Shown in pieces: positions 1 to 56,980 of a stretch of DNA of 64,000 nt. A program made the position numbers and the translations under genes. The stretch lies in the NCBI GenBank assembly GCA_964019415.1, contig OZ025877.1, positions 6,258,185-6,322,184 of the forward strand, in the 5' to 3' direction. Under the pieces are notes generated by a model, which worked only from the letters and a program-made list of their open reading frames with translations, was not told the origin of the DNA and ran no database searches. Every line of letters starts with the position of its first letter. Position 1 is the stretch's first letter. Source of the stretch: Ianthella basta (taxonomy: Eukaryota > Porifera > Demospongiae > Verongiida > Ianthellidae).

Positions 1-451
1 ACCGCAAATACAGTACAAGTTTTCCGCCACACCCCCTTGGCTTCTGTGTGGGTCAGTTGTTTGAATGGGCAACCAAAATTAACAACCATTAATGGTCGCA
101 GCACCCCAACAACAGCCTTGAATGGCCACGGCACCCAGCTGCTACCCTGCCTAGGGTTAGGGGCATGAGTCCAGCCAACTCACTCCAACATTTAACTGGC
201 TTTTGCAATGAGACCTAGGTCCCGCCCTATGTCCTTCACAGGACAAGGAGAACAGAAAAAGAAGTGTGTGTGTGTGTGCCCGTGGTGCATGCGTGGGATG
301 TGTGTACGCATGTGTGTATCTGTACATAGTACATTGCACAATGTGCATATACATATGTACAGTACCACAGAACTGTACATACGTACACTTTCCACACATC
401 ATGACTCCTACACAACATCATCACACCATACACTCCATGACGTGCACTCAC

Positions 452-3400
452 CTTACTGTCCAGCATTCGCATGTAGGCTTCAAACTCCAACTCCCCTTGA
501 CCCCACAGCCTGTGTGCAGTAACCCCACCCCCTCCCCTTTGAGTCACGGCTGTCACACGCTGCATCGTTTCCGGGCCCAGCTGTATTAGTCCCCCAACAC
601 CAGCCCGCATGGCTGCCACCTGTGACATCAGATACACAGATCAAGAGACTGGTAGCCTCTGTGCTGCATTTTTACACACATAGTTACATGTGTATTGCAT
701 AACAATATTACAGTGTTACATGCATACCATGCATGCATGTGGCACAGGTGCTACATTGGTACCATGCACAGACTATCACCGCACCACTCCAACGGCGGGA
801 CAGCTGTACGGCGCACCTGAACCTCACAGGCCTTCACTGCTTGGTACAGGTAGTCAAACGCCTCCTCCACAGTGGAGCCCAAGGCTGCCAGGCCATGGTT
901 CTGTAGAATCACAACCTACGTACATGCAAAGGGACAGACACTGTACATTCACAGAACAACTCTACACAGGCACAGAACAACTCTACACAGGCACAGATCC
1001 TGTGTTGGCTTGCTGCTACTGTACAGTTGCACACACTAAGCAAAATACAACCTACAGGCATTGAATACAGTGGAAGCTGTCTAAGGTGGTCACTGTATAA
1101 GGCAGCCACCTCTCTACAACAGCCAGCCTCCCTGGCCCCCAGTGCAGTGGAACCTGACAAGACAACCACCTGTGGACCAGTTTTGACCTTTATGGAGAGG
1201 TGGCTGCTCTGCAGAGGTAGATTGCAATGCTTTAGTGCTGTTTGGGGCAGGGGAGGCTGGCAGTTTTAGCGAGGTGGCTGCCTAACACAGTGACCATCTT
1301 AGACAGGTTCCAATGTAGTACTAACAGAGCACTAAAGCATTGCAGTCTGCCCCTGTAATGCAGCCACTCTACAACTGGCCCACAGGTGGCTCTCATTTGA
1401 CAGGTTTCACTATTGTAGCCAAGGGACATGATCAGGAAATGAGTTACATAAGCATGCATCCTGTGTCGCTAATTAACAGGGGCTCCTTCAAGCACTCCTT
1501 ACTGTGGCTCCTCACTACTTCTCTGACTGTCACTCAAGGGAATGTTTCAATATACAGTACGTACACAGTCGTACTATACCCCCTGTGTAACACAGTCATA
1601 CTATAGGCCCCTGTGTAACACAGTCATACTATACCCCCCTGTGTAACACAGTCATACTATACCCCAGGCCCCTGTGTAACACAGTCGTACTATACCCCCC
1701 TGTGTAACACAGTCATACTATACCCCAGGCCCCTGTGTAACACAGTCATACTATACCCCCTGTGTAACACAGTCATACTATACCCCAGGCCCCTGTGTAA
1801 CACAGTCATACTATACCCCCTGTGTAACACAGTCATACTATACCCCGGGCCCCCGTGTAACACAGTCATACTATACCCCGGGCCCCCGTGTAACGCAGTC
1901 ATAGTATACCCCGGCCCCCTGTGTAACACAGTCATAGTATACCCACTGTGTAACACAGTCATAGTATACCCACTGTGTAACACAGTCATAGTATACCCAC
2001 TGTGTAACACAGTCAGTGCACCAAGTAGAACTAGCCAATCGTCAGGAAGCCTACAGTCTCAGACACTCCACACAGTACTACCACACAGCACGGAGCAGCT
2101 GGCAGATTGAGGCTCGCCACTGCCTCTTTGAAAAGTAGCTGTTTCAGACTTCGTTTCACCACTCACATCACATACATACATACATATTGTAGACCTGTTA
2201 CGCACCATTCCATTCCATTGGNNNNNNNNNNNNNNNNNNNNNNNNNNNNNNNNNNNNNNNNNNNNNNNNNNNNNNNNNNNNNNNNNNNNNNNNNNNNNNN
2301 NNNNNNNNNNNNNNNNNNNNNNNNNNNNNNNNNNNNNNNNNNNNNNNNNNNNNNNNNNNNNNNNNNNNNNNNNNNNNNNNNNNNNNNNNNNNNNNNNNNN
2401 NNNNNNNNNNNNNNNNNNNNNGTACTCACTGGCTGTACACGCTCACTGTACCCAGCAGTGACAAGCCTACACCAGTAGTACACTCAGCATACTCTGGTAG
2501 TCCTCTTGGAGGTCACTAGCCAAGGATTTGATTCTTACCAAACATTTGGGCAGTTGACTGCTGCCTTCCCTGTTGAAGAAGGCAGCAGTCAGCTACCAAA
2601 ACATTTGGCAAAGAAATCAAATCTTTGGCTAGTGACTGCCAACAAAACTACAATGGATGCAACCTACGTATGTAGCTGGACAAGCTTCTTCAAAGTGCAC
2701 ACCCTGATGTGCTGTGATCTATGCATACATACCTTATTTGTTCCTTTCACGCTTTGCTGTATCAGCGCCTTCTCTTCCTTGGCTACAATACCACAGTACG
2801 GGTGGTATGACACAGGTCCAACCTACAAAGCATACAGAGAATGAAGGGGCCACAACACCAGCTGTCAGGCCTATGAATATCATTACAATTCCTTTGAACG
2901 TGCTGGTTCAAATCATTGCTGTGCTAAAGGCTACTCCATAGATCACACAGTCACGGTGCTCTCCAGTGTAGCAAAGGCTTGCACAAACTGGTGTCATGAA
3001 GTGGTGTATTTCTGCTTTAAAAAAGGATGACACATTTCCTTCGTGTTTCACTATCTACATATGTACACTGTCCAAGTCCATTTGCACCTTGCCGTCTGTT
3101 ACAGGCTCCAATTCTTAATGGATAGTTCATTGTGGCCAAGTGACTAAGCTTTCAAATTTACACACAAAAGACAGTACTATGACATCACAGTAGCAGTTGC
3201 ACAAAGCACATGCACTAATGAAATTGTGAAATCATCAAGATCAATAGGCAGGGTAAGGATGTGTGAAAGGAATTCCCACAAACAAATGATTCCATCATAA
3301 GTTGAAAGGACACCTAAGTTCCATACATCACCCACAGCCTAAAAAACTCTGGCAGTGCAAGAATCAACCATAGACAAGTGTGTCTATGAATCAACCCACT

Positions 3401-5611
3401 GGCCGCAAGTGGTAATAATAGTGAGCCAACACAGCCACAGGCATGCATAAATTACAGACCTGCCCAAACAGGAAATGAGGCAGTGGATTGCATACTATGA
3501 AACAGGAAGTCAAGCAAATAAAGACAATGTGTATTGCAAGTGGACATGTGCACAATAGGGACATTGTGTAGGGTAACCGTAAGGCACAGAGCATGGGCAA
3601 AATGCAAACGACAGCAGCATTTTACCAAACAGTCAAGTGAATCATAGTCTGACAAGTTTTCATTAAAGGTTTTCAATAAAGTACTCACTGATGAAGGTGG
3701 CTGAACGCGGAGTAACATCTGGAATCAAAGTAAGCTTGGCTAGTGTCACAAATCTGAGCATATCAGAGCTTCTCGGGTACTCAGGCCTCTTCAAAGTACT
3801 CAATAGTACAACATGGAGGAGCTTACCATAATACTCAAACGAAAAGCACACAAATTGCTAGCTGATCTACATCTATAACAGCCTTTTAATGTAGTTACGT
3901 ATTAGTGAAGTGAACCTCCTCAGCCCCTGACTATGCGTCTTCAGCTGGGGACTGGGTGACAGACTTGTGACCTAGCACATGTCAAGGACAACATCTTACA
4001 TGACACAGTGCATTAGGACACACAAGCAGGTGATGTGGAGCAATTCGTCAAGTCTGTGAAGAGTCAAAACACCGTTGTCCCAACAGTAACCCTTGGTGTG
4101 TACACATGGTTGACACTTTTGTGTTCACACCATAATGTGGTGCTTATTACACACTCTCACCGAATCGACCTGATAAATCATGCATGCATGTCAAACTCAC
4201 TGACAGCGCTTCTTGACTGATAGGTAGCAGGCCACAGGACATGGTAGACACCTGCAATGGGGGGGTGAAGACAACCATGGCTGCATTTTGCTTCTGGAAC
4301 ACACCAGCTGGCACAAACAGCTACAGCACGTACTTAATGGCCCTGCTATGCAGCTACATATAGCAGTTTGGCAAAAAGAACGGTTGTCGTGATTACCATC
4401 GACTTACAGCAAACCTCCGAACTTCAGCCTCACGTTAGCACAACAACACAATACCTGAATGATTAAGGCTCCTGGCGTATGGCATCAAGTGACGTAGAAG
4501 TTCAGAGGAGAGGCGTGAGTCAAATGACATTCCGACAGCCATGTATCAAACCCCTACAGTTCAAAATACCCACTCACTGCTGTTCCTGGTACAGTGTGAA
4601 CGTGGATGATGCAATTGATGTCTGGTCTAGCCTCATGGATGGCAGAGTGTAACGCATAACCTGCACTGTTAACGCCCAGCTGTGTGGTACCCGGGTCAAC
4701 CACCTTCCCATCCATGTCCACCTTAACCAAATTGGAGGCAGTGATCTCGGAATACAGAAGGCCAAAGGGATTCAGTAGGAAGTGGTCCTTGGTCCCACTG
4801 CCAGGCACACGCACCTGGAGGAAGAAACACTTATTGGTGACACAATGTTGAACCAACTGCAAACCAGTTATGTGGTGTTCGTGGCTGCGACAGAGAAGTA
4901 ACACATTATAACAAGTGCCAACACATCAGCTGTATCACACATGCACATAATCACATACGCACATCACACCCTGTCACATCAGGCGACTGCAACAAACATA
5001 AACAGCTTACCAAAGACACACGCACACCCGGACAACATGTCCCTTTCAAAGTTCTTCCATTCCCTCCATCCAAATCACTTGGACTTACTGCCTCCCCCTC
5101 CCTCCCCCGCCCTCATTCCTGACCCGCCCCTCACAGTGATGTGGTTGTAGATCCCTGCACTCATCCCAAACATGTCCACCAAACGGTAGGTAGCAGCCAG
5201 TTTGCAACGCAACTGCCTCTCAGCCAGAAGGTACTTGGTGGACGAAGAACCCCTCAGGTCGTTTATGGGAAGGACGCCAAGAGGGCGCGCCCCCGCTTGG
5301 AAACCGCCCCCCACTTGCCCAGCCATGGGGGGAAGGGGCGGCGGAGGAGGAATATTTCCAACGCTCGCGTCGGGCCGGGTGAGTTTGGGTTTCTCCTGCC
5401 CGCCCAACTGCGTCTGAAGGATGCCTTCTAGTTCTGTCACAAAGCTCTCGGTCTGCAGCAATTGGCTTACACGCCTCTTTTGACGTAAGCTCTGCACGTC
5501 ACGTGTAATGATGTACGACCTTTTGGGCGAATTCTTCTTTGAAGAGAGAACCCTCACTTGCTTGGCTTCTGCATTGAGTTTCAATGGCTTCCCTCGCCTG
5601 TCGGCCGCCAT
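452..5611 (-). CDS. ADD: Adducin, 5' part of gene (six exons, continues off the left edge)
   Basis: Adducin caps actin filaments and joins them to spectrin in the membrane skeleton. Exons on the minus strand: 5135-5611, 4578-4814, 4201-4251, 2733-2822, 817-915 and 452-619, all phase 0, giving 374 codons with no frame break. ATG at 5611 lies in AAGATGGCGG. Visible family blocks: RRVSQLLQTESF (residues 47-58), PINDLRG (115-121), LRCKLAATYRLVD (134-146), then the class II aldolase-like head with IYNHIT, LLYSEITASNLVKVD, LGVNSAGYALHSAI, MSCGLLPISQEAL, LQNHGLAALGSTVEEAF and KACEVQ. Exon 6 carries ELEFEAYMRMLD, the start of the neck. The tail with the MARCKS-like region is not in the window. A proline run at 88-95 sits in a low-conservation linker. 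The head keeps the aldolase fold but adducins are not known enzymes. The intron between exons 4 and 5 contains a 200-N gap, so a missed small exon is possible, but phase and homology are continuous across it. Diverges from LST2 with 197 bp between start codons. Confidence 0.93.
1068..1415. mobile_element. Mariner/pogo-like MITE, nested or tandem pair
   Basis: Starts TA-CAGTGGAAGCTGTCTAAG and contains a second internal start (CAGTGGAACCTG). It has two inverted ends, AGACAGGTTCCAATG-TA near 1302-1317 and GACAGGTTTCACTATTG-TA near 1399-1417. TA flanks are typical of Tc1/mariner. Same family as the copies at 23045, 29501, 60925 and 63123. No transposase is present. Lies in an adducin intron. Confidence 0.65.
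1560..2010. repeat. Minisatellite, about 27-37 bp units
   Basis: Roughly 14 units built on GTGTAACACAGTCATACTAT with a variable CCCC(A/G)GGCCCC linker, in an adducin intron. Units to the right change CATACTATA to CATAGTATA, showing local homogenisation of variants. Confidence 0.9.
2222..2421. other. Assembly gap of exactly 200 N
   Basis: 200 N in an adducin intron just left of an array. The size is a placeholder. Confidence 0.99.
2511..2636. mobile_element. Fold-back MITE of about 126 bp
   Basis: Imperfect palindrome: GGTCACTAGCCAAGGATTTG at the left and its inverse at the right (CAAATCTTTGGCTAGTGAC), with inner arms GACTGCTGCCTTC / GAAGGCAGCAGTC. No coding capacity. Located in an adducin intron. 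Confidence 0.7.
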
Positions 5612-5808
5612 CTTGATTAGCGTTCCCGCCCATTCGGCACGCACCTTGAAGTCAGTAACCACAGGAAGACATCTACATTCTTGTGGTGATTTCGCTTCCT
5701 AGCCTCACCAAGTAAATTCATGAGGTAGCGCTAGGAGCACAGTAAAGTTAGCTACACTCTCAAGCCAAAGACCGACAATCAGCTCTTCTTTGCGCACAGC
5801 ACAACAAG
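5612..5808. promoter_or_regulatory. Shared 197-bp divergent promoter, adducin / LST2
   Basis: Only 197 bp separate the adducin ATG (minus strand) and the LST2 ATG (plus strand), so both 5' UTRs and the promoter must lie here or overlap. The adducin start is embedded in CAAGATGGCGGCC, which resembles a YY1 site as often seen at TATA-less starts. No TATA box is evident. Inference from spacing. Confidence 0.6.
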
Positions 5809-13658
<7,850 letters not shown>

Positions 13659-14241
13659 CGATACAAGGGAACACACAACACCAACCCTACATGATACACA
13701 CACACACACACTGTACAAATACCATTTCACACCCAGTCAGGTCAACAGCGCATACTTACCATTACATTAATACACTGTACCTGTACACCAACGTACAGGT
13801 CTGTCTACACATGCAATTATATATGTATAATATGCTTAAGTCATCATGGCCAGTTCATTTTATATAGACTCATCATTCCATTTTCATAATTATAACTTAT
13901 AAAATATTCATCAATTTGACCCATTCACAATTCCTCCTCATTCTGGCTCCATTTTTGAACCCATCATTAATGATCAGGCAATTCCATTGCAACACTCTAG
14001 CTACGGCGTGTGGTACCAATGTGCACATTTCTGCATGCATGGTCATATACATCACATGGTTGGATGGCTGCATGCAGCACTGGCTCAGGCACAAGAAAGC
14101 ACCAGTACACTTGCTCCATACAATGAGACTGCATAAACAGGATGATGAAGAATTAATGTGCTTTGTACTGCGTCTGTATTAAATATGAAATGCAATCAGA
14201 ACTAGTAATTTTTTCCCTGTTCTCCAACAGTGTGTAGTGCA
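13659..14241. other. Convergent intergenic spacer LST2 / ENPP
   Basis: 583 bp between two stop codons; holds both 3' UTRs. AT-rich, no ORF or repeat that I can support. Confidence 0.6.
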
Positions 14242-46686
<32,445 letters not shown>

Positions 46687-46881
46687 TAACGTGCGTTGCA
46701 GACTAGTCTATCGAGCTAGACCTCTTTCGCGTTTTCGCGTAACCGAAAGAAAGGCGAAAGCCCGTCACTTCCGGTTACGCGAAAACGCGAAGGAGGTCTA
46801 GCTCGATAGACTAGGTACAGACGCGCTATCAACTGCACGTGACACAAGGGAAACCCCCTAAATCGGTACTGAATGTTGTAA
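46687..46881. promoter_or_regulatory. Shared 195-bp divergent promoter, ENPP / homocysteine methyltransferase
   Basis: 195 bp between two opposed start codons (46686 minus, 46882 plus). 110 bp of it is an inverted-repeat element. No TATA box is evident outside the element. Confidence 0.6.
46704..46813. mobile_element. 110-bp TIR element (MITE) in the divergent promoter
   Basis: Perfect or near-perfect inverted arms TAGTCTATCGAGCTAGACCT...GCGTTTTCGCGTAACCG of about 42 bp. Flanks GTTGCAGAC and GGTACAGAC could be a decayed 9-bp duplication. It shares the TAGTCT terminus with the Mutator-like elements at 49346 and 60311. Confidence 0.8.
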
Positions 46882-52233
<5,352 letters not shown>

Positions 52234-52409
52234 GGGGATCTCCCAGAGTGCATTGCTTCAAACTGACAATTTATTATTTTGAAGAAGTGTGACCTTATGA
52301 ATTCTAATATTTTTATTATTACTGAGTCTTATACCGTGTAATTATTATCGAAGCTGTACAATTAACTTACGGGGCACGGCGCCCTTGGGGGAAGTCCCTC
52401 AGCGATAAA

Positions 52410-53104
52410 ATGGCGTCCGATTCGGGCAGAGAGCTGCCGTCTCCGGAGAGGGTTTTGACTAGCCTAAAGAGCAGTGGCATCTTCGATGAATTTAGAAAGT
52501 CGTGTATGGCATCCGTAGAGCTCGAGGTGAGTTACCTGTTTTGGGAGTATCGCTCAAGTCGTTGGGTCAATAGTAGCTTGCTACCTACCCCCGAAGGAGA
52601 AGTTGACATCGTACGTGAACGGACCGGCTGGGTAGTCTGTCGGGATCAGCGTGTACTTATATGCACTCATTCAATAGCCACTTTATTTGTACCTTCTGTT
52701 GTCTTGATTCACTAATTCTTCTTATCTCCTCTGCACCCATCCCCCCCCCCCCCCCCACACACACACGTGCCCACATGCCCCAATGTCACTATGTGCACCC
52801 AACATGTAGCCGGTATATCATCAGCAAGCAGAGTACCTGAGGCAGTCCGGAGAGGAGTATTTGTCAAAGGACAGCACTTCGTACTCCACAACGAAGAATG
52901 ATATGCGGAATGAACTTAGGGGGCACATGATTAAAGAGCTATCAAGGTTAGCTATAGTAGAAGGGATGATAGGTGGTAGATGATAGATCAAATGGCATAC
53001 ATACACACACACAGCGACCAATACAAGCATCGCATCTTCACCACGTGTGACAATATGTGTCACAGTCACTCACACATTCTGTACTATACGTACCAACATA
53101 CATT

Positions 53105-53197
<93 letters not shown>

Positions 53198-54153
53198 GCA
53201 TCACCTCATGCAGACCCAGTGTACAAAAGAACCTAGAGGACATGATCACCGAAGTTATCAAGAGGAGGGAAGATGAGATTTCTGAAATGATATCTGATGC
53301 AATTCACAAGTTGACAAAAGCAGAAGAGAGTGTTGAGACAGCCAGCACTGATCCTTCTTGCCTGCAAGTGACACCTGTAGATTCATCGTCAAAGAAGGTA
53401 CCAAAGGAGACGGCTCTTGAACTGTTGAATGCCTTTGGCGTGTCAGCAACAGATCCCAAGAAGAAGGCTAGCAAGGAAGCAGTGGGAACTAGCAAAGTTA
53501 GAGCTGCTTGCAGTGAAACTAAACGAGCTTTAAGTGGGGGCAAGCATAGAGGGGTTCCTCCAGGCTTGGGTCAAGTGAGACCTGTCCCAGATGCAGGAGG
53601 ACAGAGCTCGGATGAGAAGGAGGTGGGCAATAACAGCTACATGGCCAAGAGTCAGAAACAGCATCTTCTACGTCTGTCCTCTAGTGATGAGAGTGTGAAT
53701 GGTGATGATGAGGAGAGTGACAACCAGTCTCCTCTTCGAGAGCCTCAGCTCCCACTTCAGTCTCAGGACCAGCCTAAACACACCTTAAGGAAGTCTAGCC
53801 ATGAGAAGAAGGAATCTGAGCCACTGCAATCCAGGAAGAAGCAGAATGAGATGAAGATGGAGTCCCAACACACACCAGCTACTACCACCAATCCTGCTGC
53901 AGTCGACTCCACAAGGCATTCTCTCAAGAGGCAGTTTAGCTCAACTGAAATAGCTTCTAAGGATGGCTCCAGTGTGCAGGACCAAGCGAAACGGAAGAAG
54001 TGTGTTCACGAAGATGTGGATGAAGAAGAGCATGTAACTGATGTTGAATATGCAAGGGCTGGCGATGACTCCAGCAGAAGGGGTAACAGCCGTAAGCAGA
54101 AGACGGTCATGGTCACCAGATCACAGTCAATAACAAAATCGAGAAAGAACTAA
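52410..54153 (+). CDS. BOD1: BOD1/Shg1-like protein
   Basis: BOD1 proteins carry a Shg1-like domain and act at kinetochores (PP2A-B56 inhibition) or, as BOD1L/Shg1, in SET1/COMPASS chromatin complexes. Exons: 52410-52526, 52810-52946, 53214-54153; 397 aa, phases consistent. The conserved domain occupies residues 1-115: VLTSLKSSGIFDEFRKSC, PVYHQQAEYLRQSGEEYL, KNDMRNELRGHMIKELSR, SVQKNLEDMITEVI. The remaining 280 residues are charged, serine- and lysine-rich and probably disordered, with KRKK and RKQK basic clusters that suggest a nuclear protein. A C-terminal tail of this kind favours a BOD1L-like chromatin role over the short vertebrate BOD1, but this is inference. Starts 176 bp after the methyltransferase stop, on the same strand; converges with the HMG gene. 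Confidence 0.9.
53105..53197. repeat. (TC)n(GT)n compound microsatellite
   Basis: TC run followed by GT run just upstream of the BOD1 exon 3 acceptor (53212-53213). Confidence 0.95.
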
Positions 54154-54586
54154 TGGCACCCACTAATTTGTATTACTTGTAACTCGCCCTTGATGCATTA
54201 TAATTATCATCTAGCTGCATGCCTATATAGATCAGTGGTGTAATTATAATCATAATACTAGATGTATGTATACCAATAATATTATATGCAGTGTGCATGC
54301 AGGTATAATAATATACAACCAATGCAAGTATTGACTATACAGTATATTTTTTATAGCAATTCAAACATCCAACACAACTGCACACAGTTTAATTCACATC
54401 ATCAAAAAGCACTGACAGTGAAAACTGAAGAGTACTAGTGTTAATCACACCAATGCCATGCATTGCATGTAATATTAAACATATTGGACTGTCTCTGATG
54501 TACATATACACAGTACTCTAGCTAATATGATGATACATCATGCTTATTGGTAAGAGAAGAGGGGCAAAGTGTAAAATAAAACAAAA
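54154..54586. other. Convergent intergenic spacer BOD1 / HMG20-like
   Basis: 433 bp between stops, AT-rich, both 3' UTRs expected here. No other feature seen. Confidence 0.6.
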
Positions 54587-56980
54587 TCAGTCAAACATTG
54601 ACTCCAGCTTACGGAGGTTGTTCTGAAGTGTTCGGTGCTCTTCCCTCAATCCATCGAGCTCCTGTTGCAGGCCTTGAGACATGTACTCCTGCTCACCTGC
54701 AGCTGTTTGCAGTTCAACCTGTTCCTCTTGTAGATCCTTACAAATTGTCTTTTTCTCTTTGCAATCCTTGTGAATTGCACTTACAACTTTACCAAAGTCA
54801 TTCAGGAGTTTCATTAATGAACTAGTAGGTCCCTGGGTGATACTCCCCACATCAGTGCAGCTCTCTTCTCCAGTTGATGAAAGTGGGTCCCTCACAAACA
54901 CATCTGTAACAGAGTAAGTGTGGTTCTTGCAGCAAATGGGACCTTCAAGTGGTATATCAAAGTCTGCAACTTCAGAGGTGTTCTTCACGGGCTCTTCAGG
55001 AGGCAACTGACTGTTGCCAGCTTTCTCCCTGTTCACAAGTGAGAAGACGGAGAGAGGCTCATCACGGACGCCTTCAGGTTCAGCATCTTCTTCGATGAGG
55101 ATTGCATTCTGTCCCCTGCCTGGCAGCCTGCCTGTTTGCTGAAGATGTTGAGTCACAAGTATGGCGGCCATTTTCTCCAAGGTGTGGGCAAGGATGACCA
55201 AGTGAGGCTTACTCTCCAAGTGGTTAAACTTGTTAGCAATGTTGACAAATCGCTTGTCACATAGCTCACAGTGCAGCATATCATTGTCCTGCTCATTTTG
55301 GATCACTTTTGCATACTGCTTGTCAATGTCTTTCATCAGCACCGAGGCCACACTCTCATCAGTTAGCCCCTTCAGTTTGGCAGAGAGAAACAAGCGTATT
55401 TCATTGAGGTAGCGCTTCTTGTCGATAGAGGCCTTCTCATAATACTGCCTCTTCTGGTTGTTGTCCATTGTGCTCCAGATCCGGCCCAACACCCTGTTAA
55501 TCTCATTCATGGCTTTCTCGGGATATTCATCAATGACCTGCCTTCGTGTTTCACTCAGAAAGATAGCATACCCAGTTAACGGTAACTTGGGCTTCTCAGC
55601 CAGTACTTGCTTCATCTTCTTCCTAGGTCGTCCCTTCGGCCAGCCACCAGCGTGCCTCTTATGAGAGGGCAGCTTCTTGGGTGTCTGCTCTTTATCTTCT
55701 TCAACCAGTGCTGCACTTGACCCACTTTGTTCTGCAGTCTGCTGCTCTCTGACAGTGGGTGTAGCAGGTGCGGTGGGAATGGTGGGAATGAGTTGTACTC
55801 TACTCGTCCTTTGCTTGTCAGTCCAATCAATGTGAGTGAAACGCTGTGCCACACTCGAATGTACATCTTCCCATTCACTGTCATCAGAATCACTGATGAC
55901 AGGGGTGCCGGCTGTTGATGCAGGCAGGCTGGGGTCTTCAAACTCTGTAGCAACGACACTGGCGGGGTTTAACTGCTGGAGTGCTTCTGAAATATCAGGA
56001 GCAACACTTGCAAACCCAGGCAGTGACTCTACTGTATTAGTACTGGCAGAAGCCATGACCATGGATGTAGGAGTGGGGTCCACAGCCAGTGAGGACAACC
56101 TTGTTGCAGATGCAGAGTTTGAAATCCCATCTGGGAAGACAGTCGAAAGTCCATCTTGAGAGTTCAGGAGGGTCTGCTGTAGGTTGCTATAGAGGGAGCT
56201 GAGTAGCTGGGTGAAATCTAAACCACCTCCTATTGGCAATGCTTGCTTCAATTGGTCAAAAAGGCTCCCCACTGATGCAGTTGGGCCTGCCTCCAGCAAT
56301 CCACTCACTTCATCACTAACTGAGTCTCCTTCCACTCCATGTAGCACCATGGGCAACAAACTGGCAATGGTACTACTGTCTTGTTGGTCACCAAGGATTG
56401 AGTCAGGTGGAGTATTATGAGAAGTCTGAGTGGACAGTGTCCCAATATAGTTGTGGCAGTGGGAGGGAACAGTGTCAATGGTATCTGCTGTGGACACTGC
56501 ACTGCAGCTGGGAAGGAGGATGGGAGAGGGAGGCTCAGAGGACAGGGTAGAAGCAGGCAGGCAAGAGGGTGTTGTTAGCAGGCGAAGGCCTTGGGACGAG
56601 TCGGGAATCGTGCCTGATGTTCTTGCTGAGCTGCATGCACTGGTGACCATTGCTGTGAAGGAGGTGGAATCAGGGGAGAGCACATCCAGGATAGGCCTCT
56701 CTTCCTCCTCCTCTCCATCTCCTTGCATGAAGGAGTTTGGAGTCACTGGAGAGAGCTGGTAAACTTCTTCAATGGTTCTGGGGAGGCTGGGAGGGTGAAT
56801 GAGCTGTCCGTGAGGGATATCCTCATGTGGTGGAGAAATTGGTTCACTCAGAAAATTAAAGAGTGGATCGTCCTCATGGAACCCCAACCCTCCATTTCCT
56901 GCTGTGAACTGCAGCAAGTCATACATGAAGTCATCTTCTGAGCCTGCTTTGGCCAGGGAGTGAGTTTCAAGACCGTCCAT
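54587..56980 (-). CDS. HMG20: HMG20-like HMG-box protein with added zinc finger, single exon
   Basis: 797 aa, ATG at 56980, stop TGA at 54587, no intron in the coding region although all neighbours but BOD1 are intron-rich. The first 440 residues are acidic and S/T/P-rich. A basic GGWPKGRPRKKMK segment (about 447) precedes an HMG box at about 464-535 (LPLTGYAIFLSETRR, NRVLGRIWSTMD, YYEKASIDKKRYLNEI). This pairing matches HMG20A/B (BRAF35/iBRAF), where GWPKGKK precedes the box. After the box is CELCDKRFVNIANKFNHLESKPH (split here as CELC...H...H), a C2H2-type finger at about 568-592 that vertebrate HMG20 lacks. FDIPLEG (about 672) resembles FDIPIF of HMG20, and residues 715-797 form a coiled coil as in HMG20. 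HMG20 proteins bind DNA non-specifically and join or oppose LSD1-CoREST complexes; that role is inferred here. Confidence 0.85.
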   Translation of the reverse strand: MDGLETHSLAKAGSEDDFMYDLLQFTAGNGGLGFHEDDPLFNFLSEPISPPHEDIPHGQLIHPPSLPRTIEEVYQLSPVTPNSFMQGDGEEEEERPILDVLSPDSTSFTAMVTSACSSARTSGTIPDSSQGLRLLTTPSCLPASTLSSEPPSPILLPSCSAVSTADTIDTVPSHCHNYIGTLSTQTSHNTPPDSILGDQQDSSTIASLLPMVLHGVEGDSVSDEVSGLLEAGPTASVGSLFDQLKQALPIGGGLDFTQLLSSLYSNLQQTLLNSQDGLSTVFPDGISNSASATRLSSLAVDPTPTSMVMASASTNTVESLPGFASVAPDISEALQQLNPASVVATEFEDPSLPASTAGTPVISDSDDSEWEDVHSSVAQRFTHIDWTDKQRTSRVQLIPTIPTAPATPTVREQQTAEQSGSSAALVEEDKEQTPKKLPSHKRHAGGWPKGRPRKKMKQVLAEKPKLPLTGYAIFLSETRRQVIDEYPEKAMNEINRVLGRIWSTMDNNQKRQYYEKASIDKKRYLNEIRLFLSAKLKGLTDESVASVLMKDIDKQYAKVIQNEQDNDMLHCELCDKRFVNIANKFNHLESKPHLVILAHTLEKMAAILVTQHLQQTGRLPGRGQNAILIEEDAEPEGVRDEPLSVFSLVNREKAGNSQLPPEEPVKNTSEVADFDIPLEGPICCKNHTYSVTDVFVRDPLSSTGEESCTDVGSITQGPTSSLMKLLNDFGKVVSAIHKDCKEKKTICKDLQEEQVELQTAAGEQEYMSQGLQQELDGLREEHRTLQNNLRKLESMFD

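Noticed and set aside
3663..3851. Possible exon on the minus strand (KRPEYPRSSDMLRFVTLAK) with a GT donor-like end
   Set aside because: Does not fit adducin sequence or phase, and exons on either side join without it. No family recognised.
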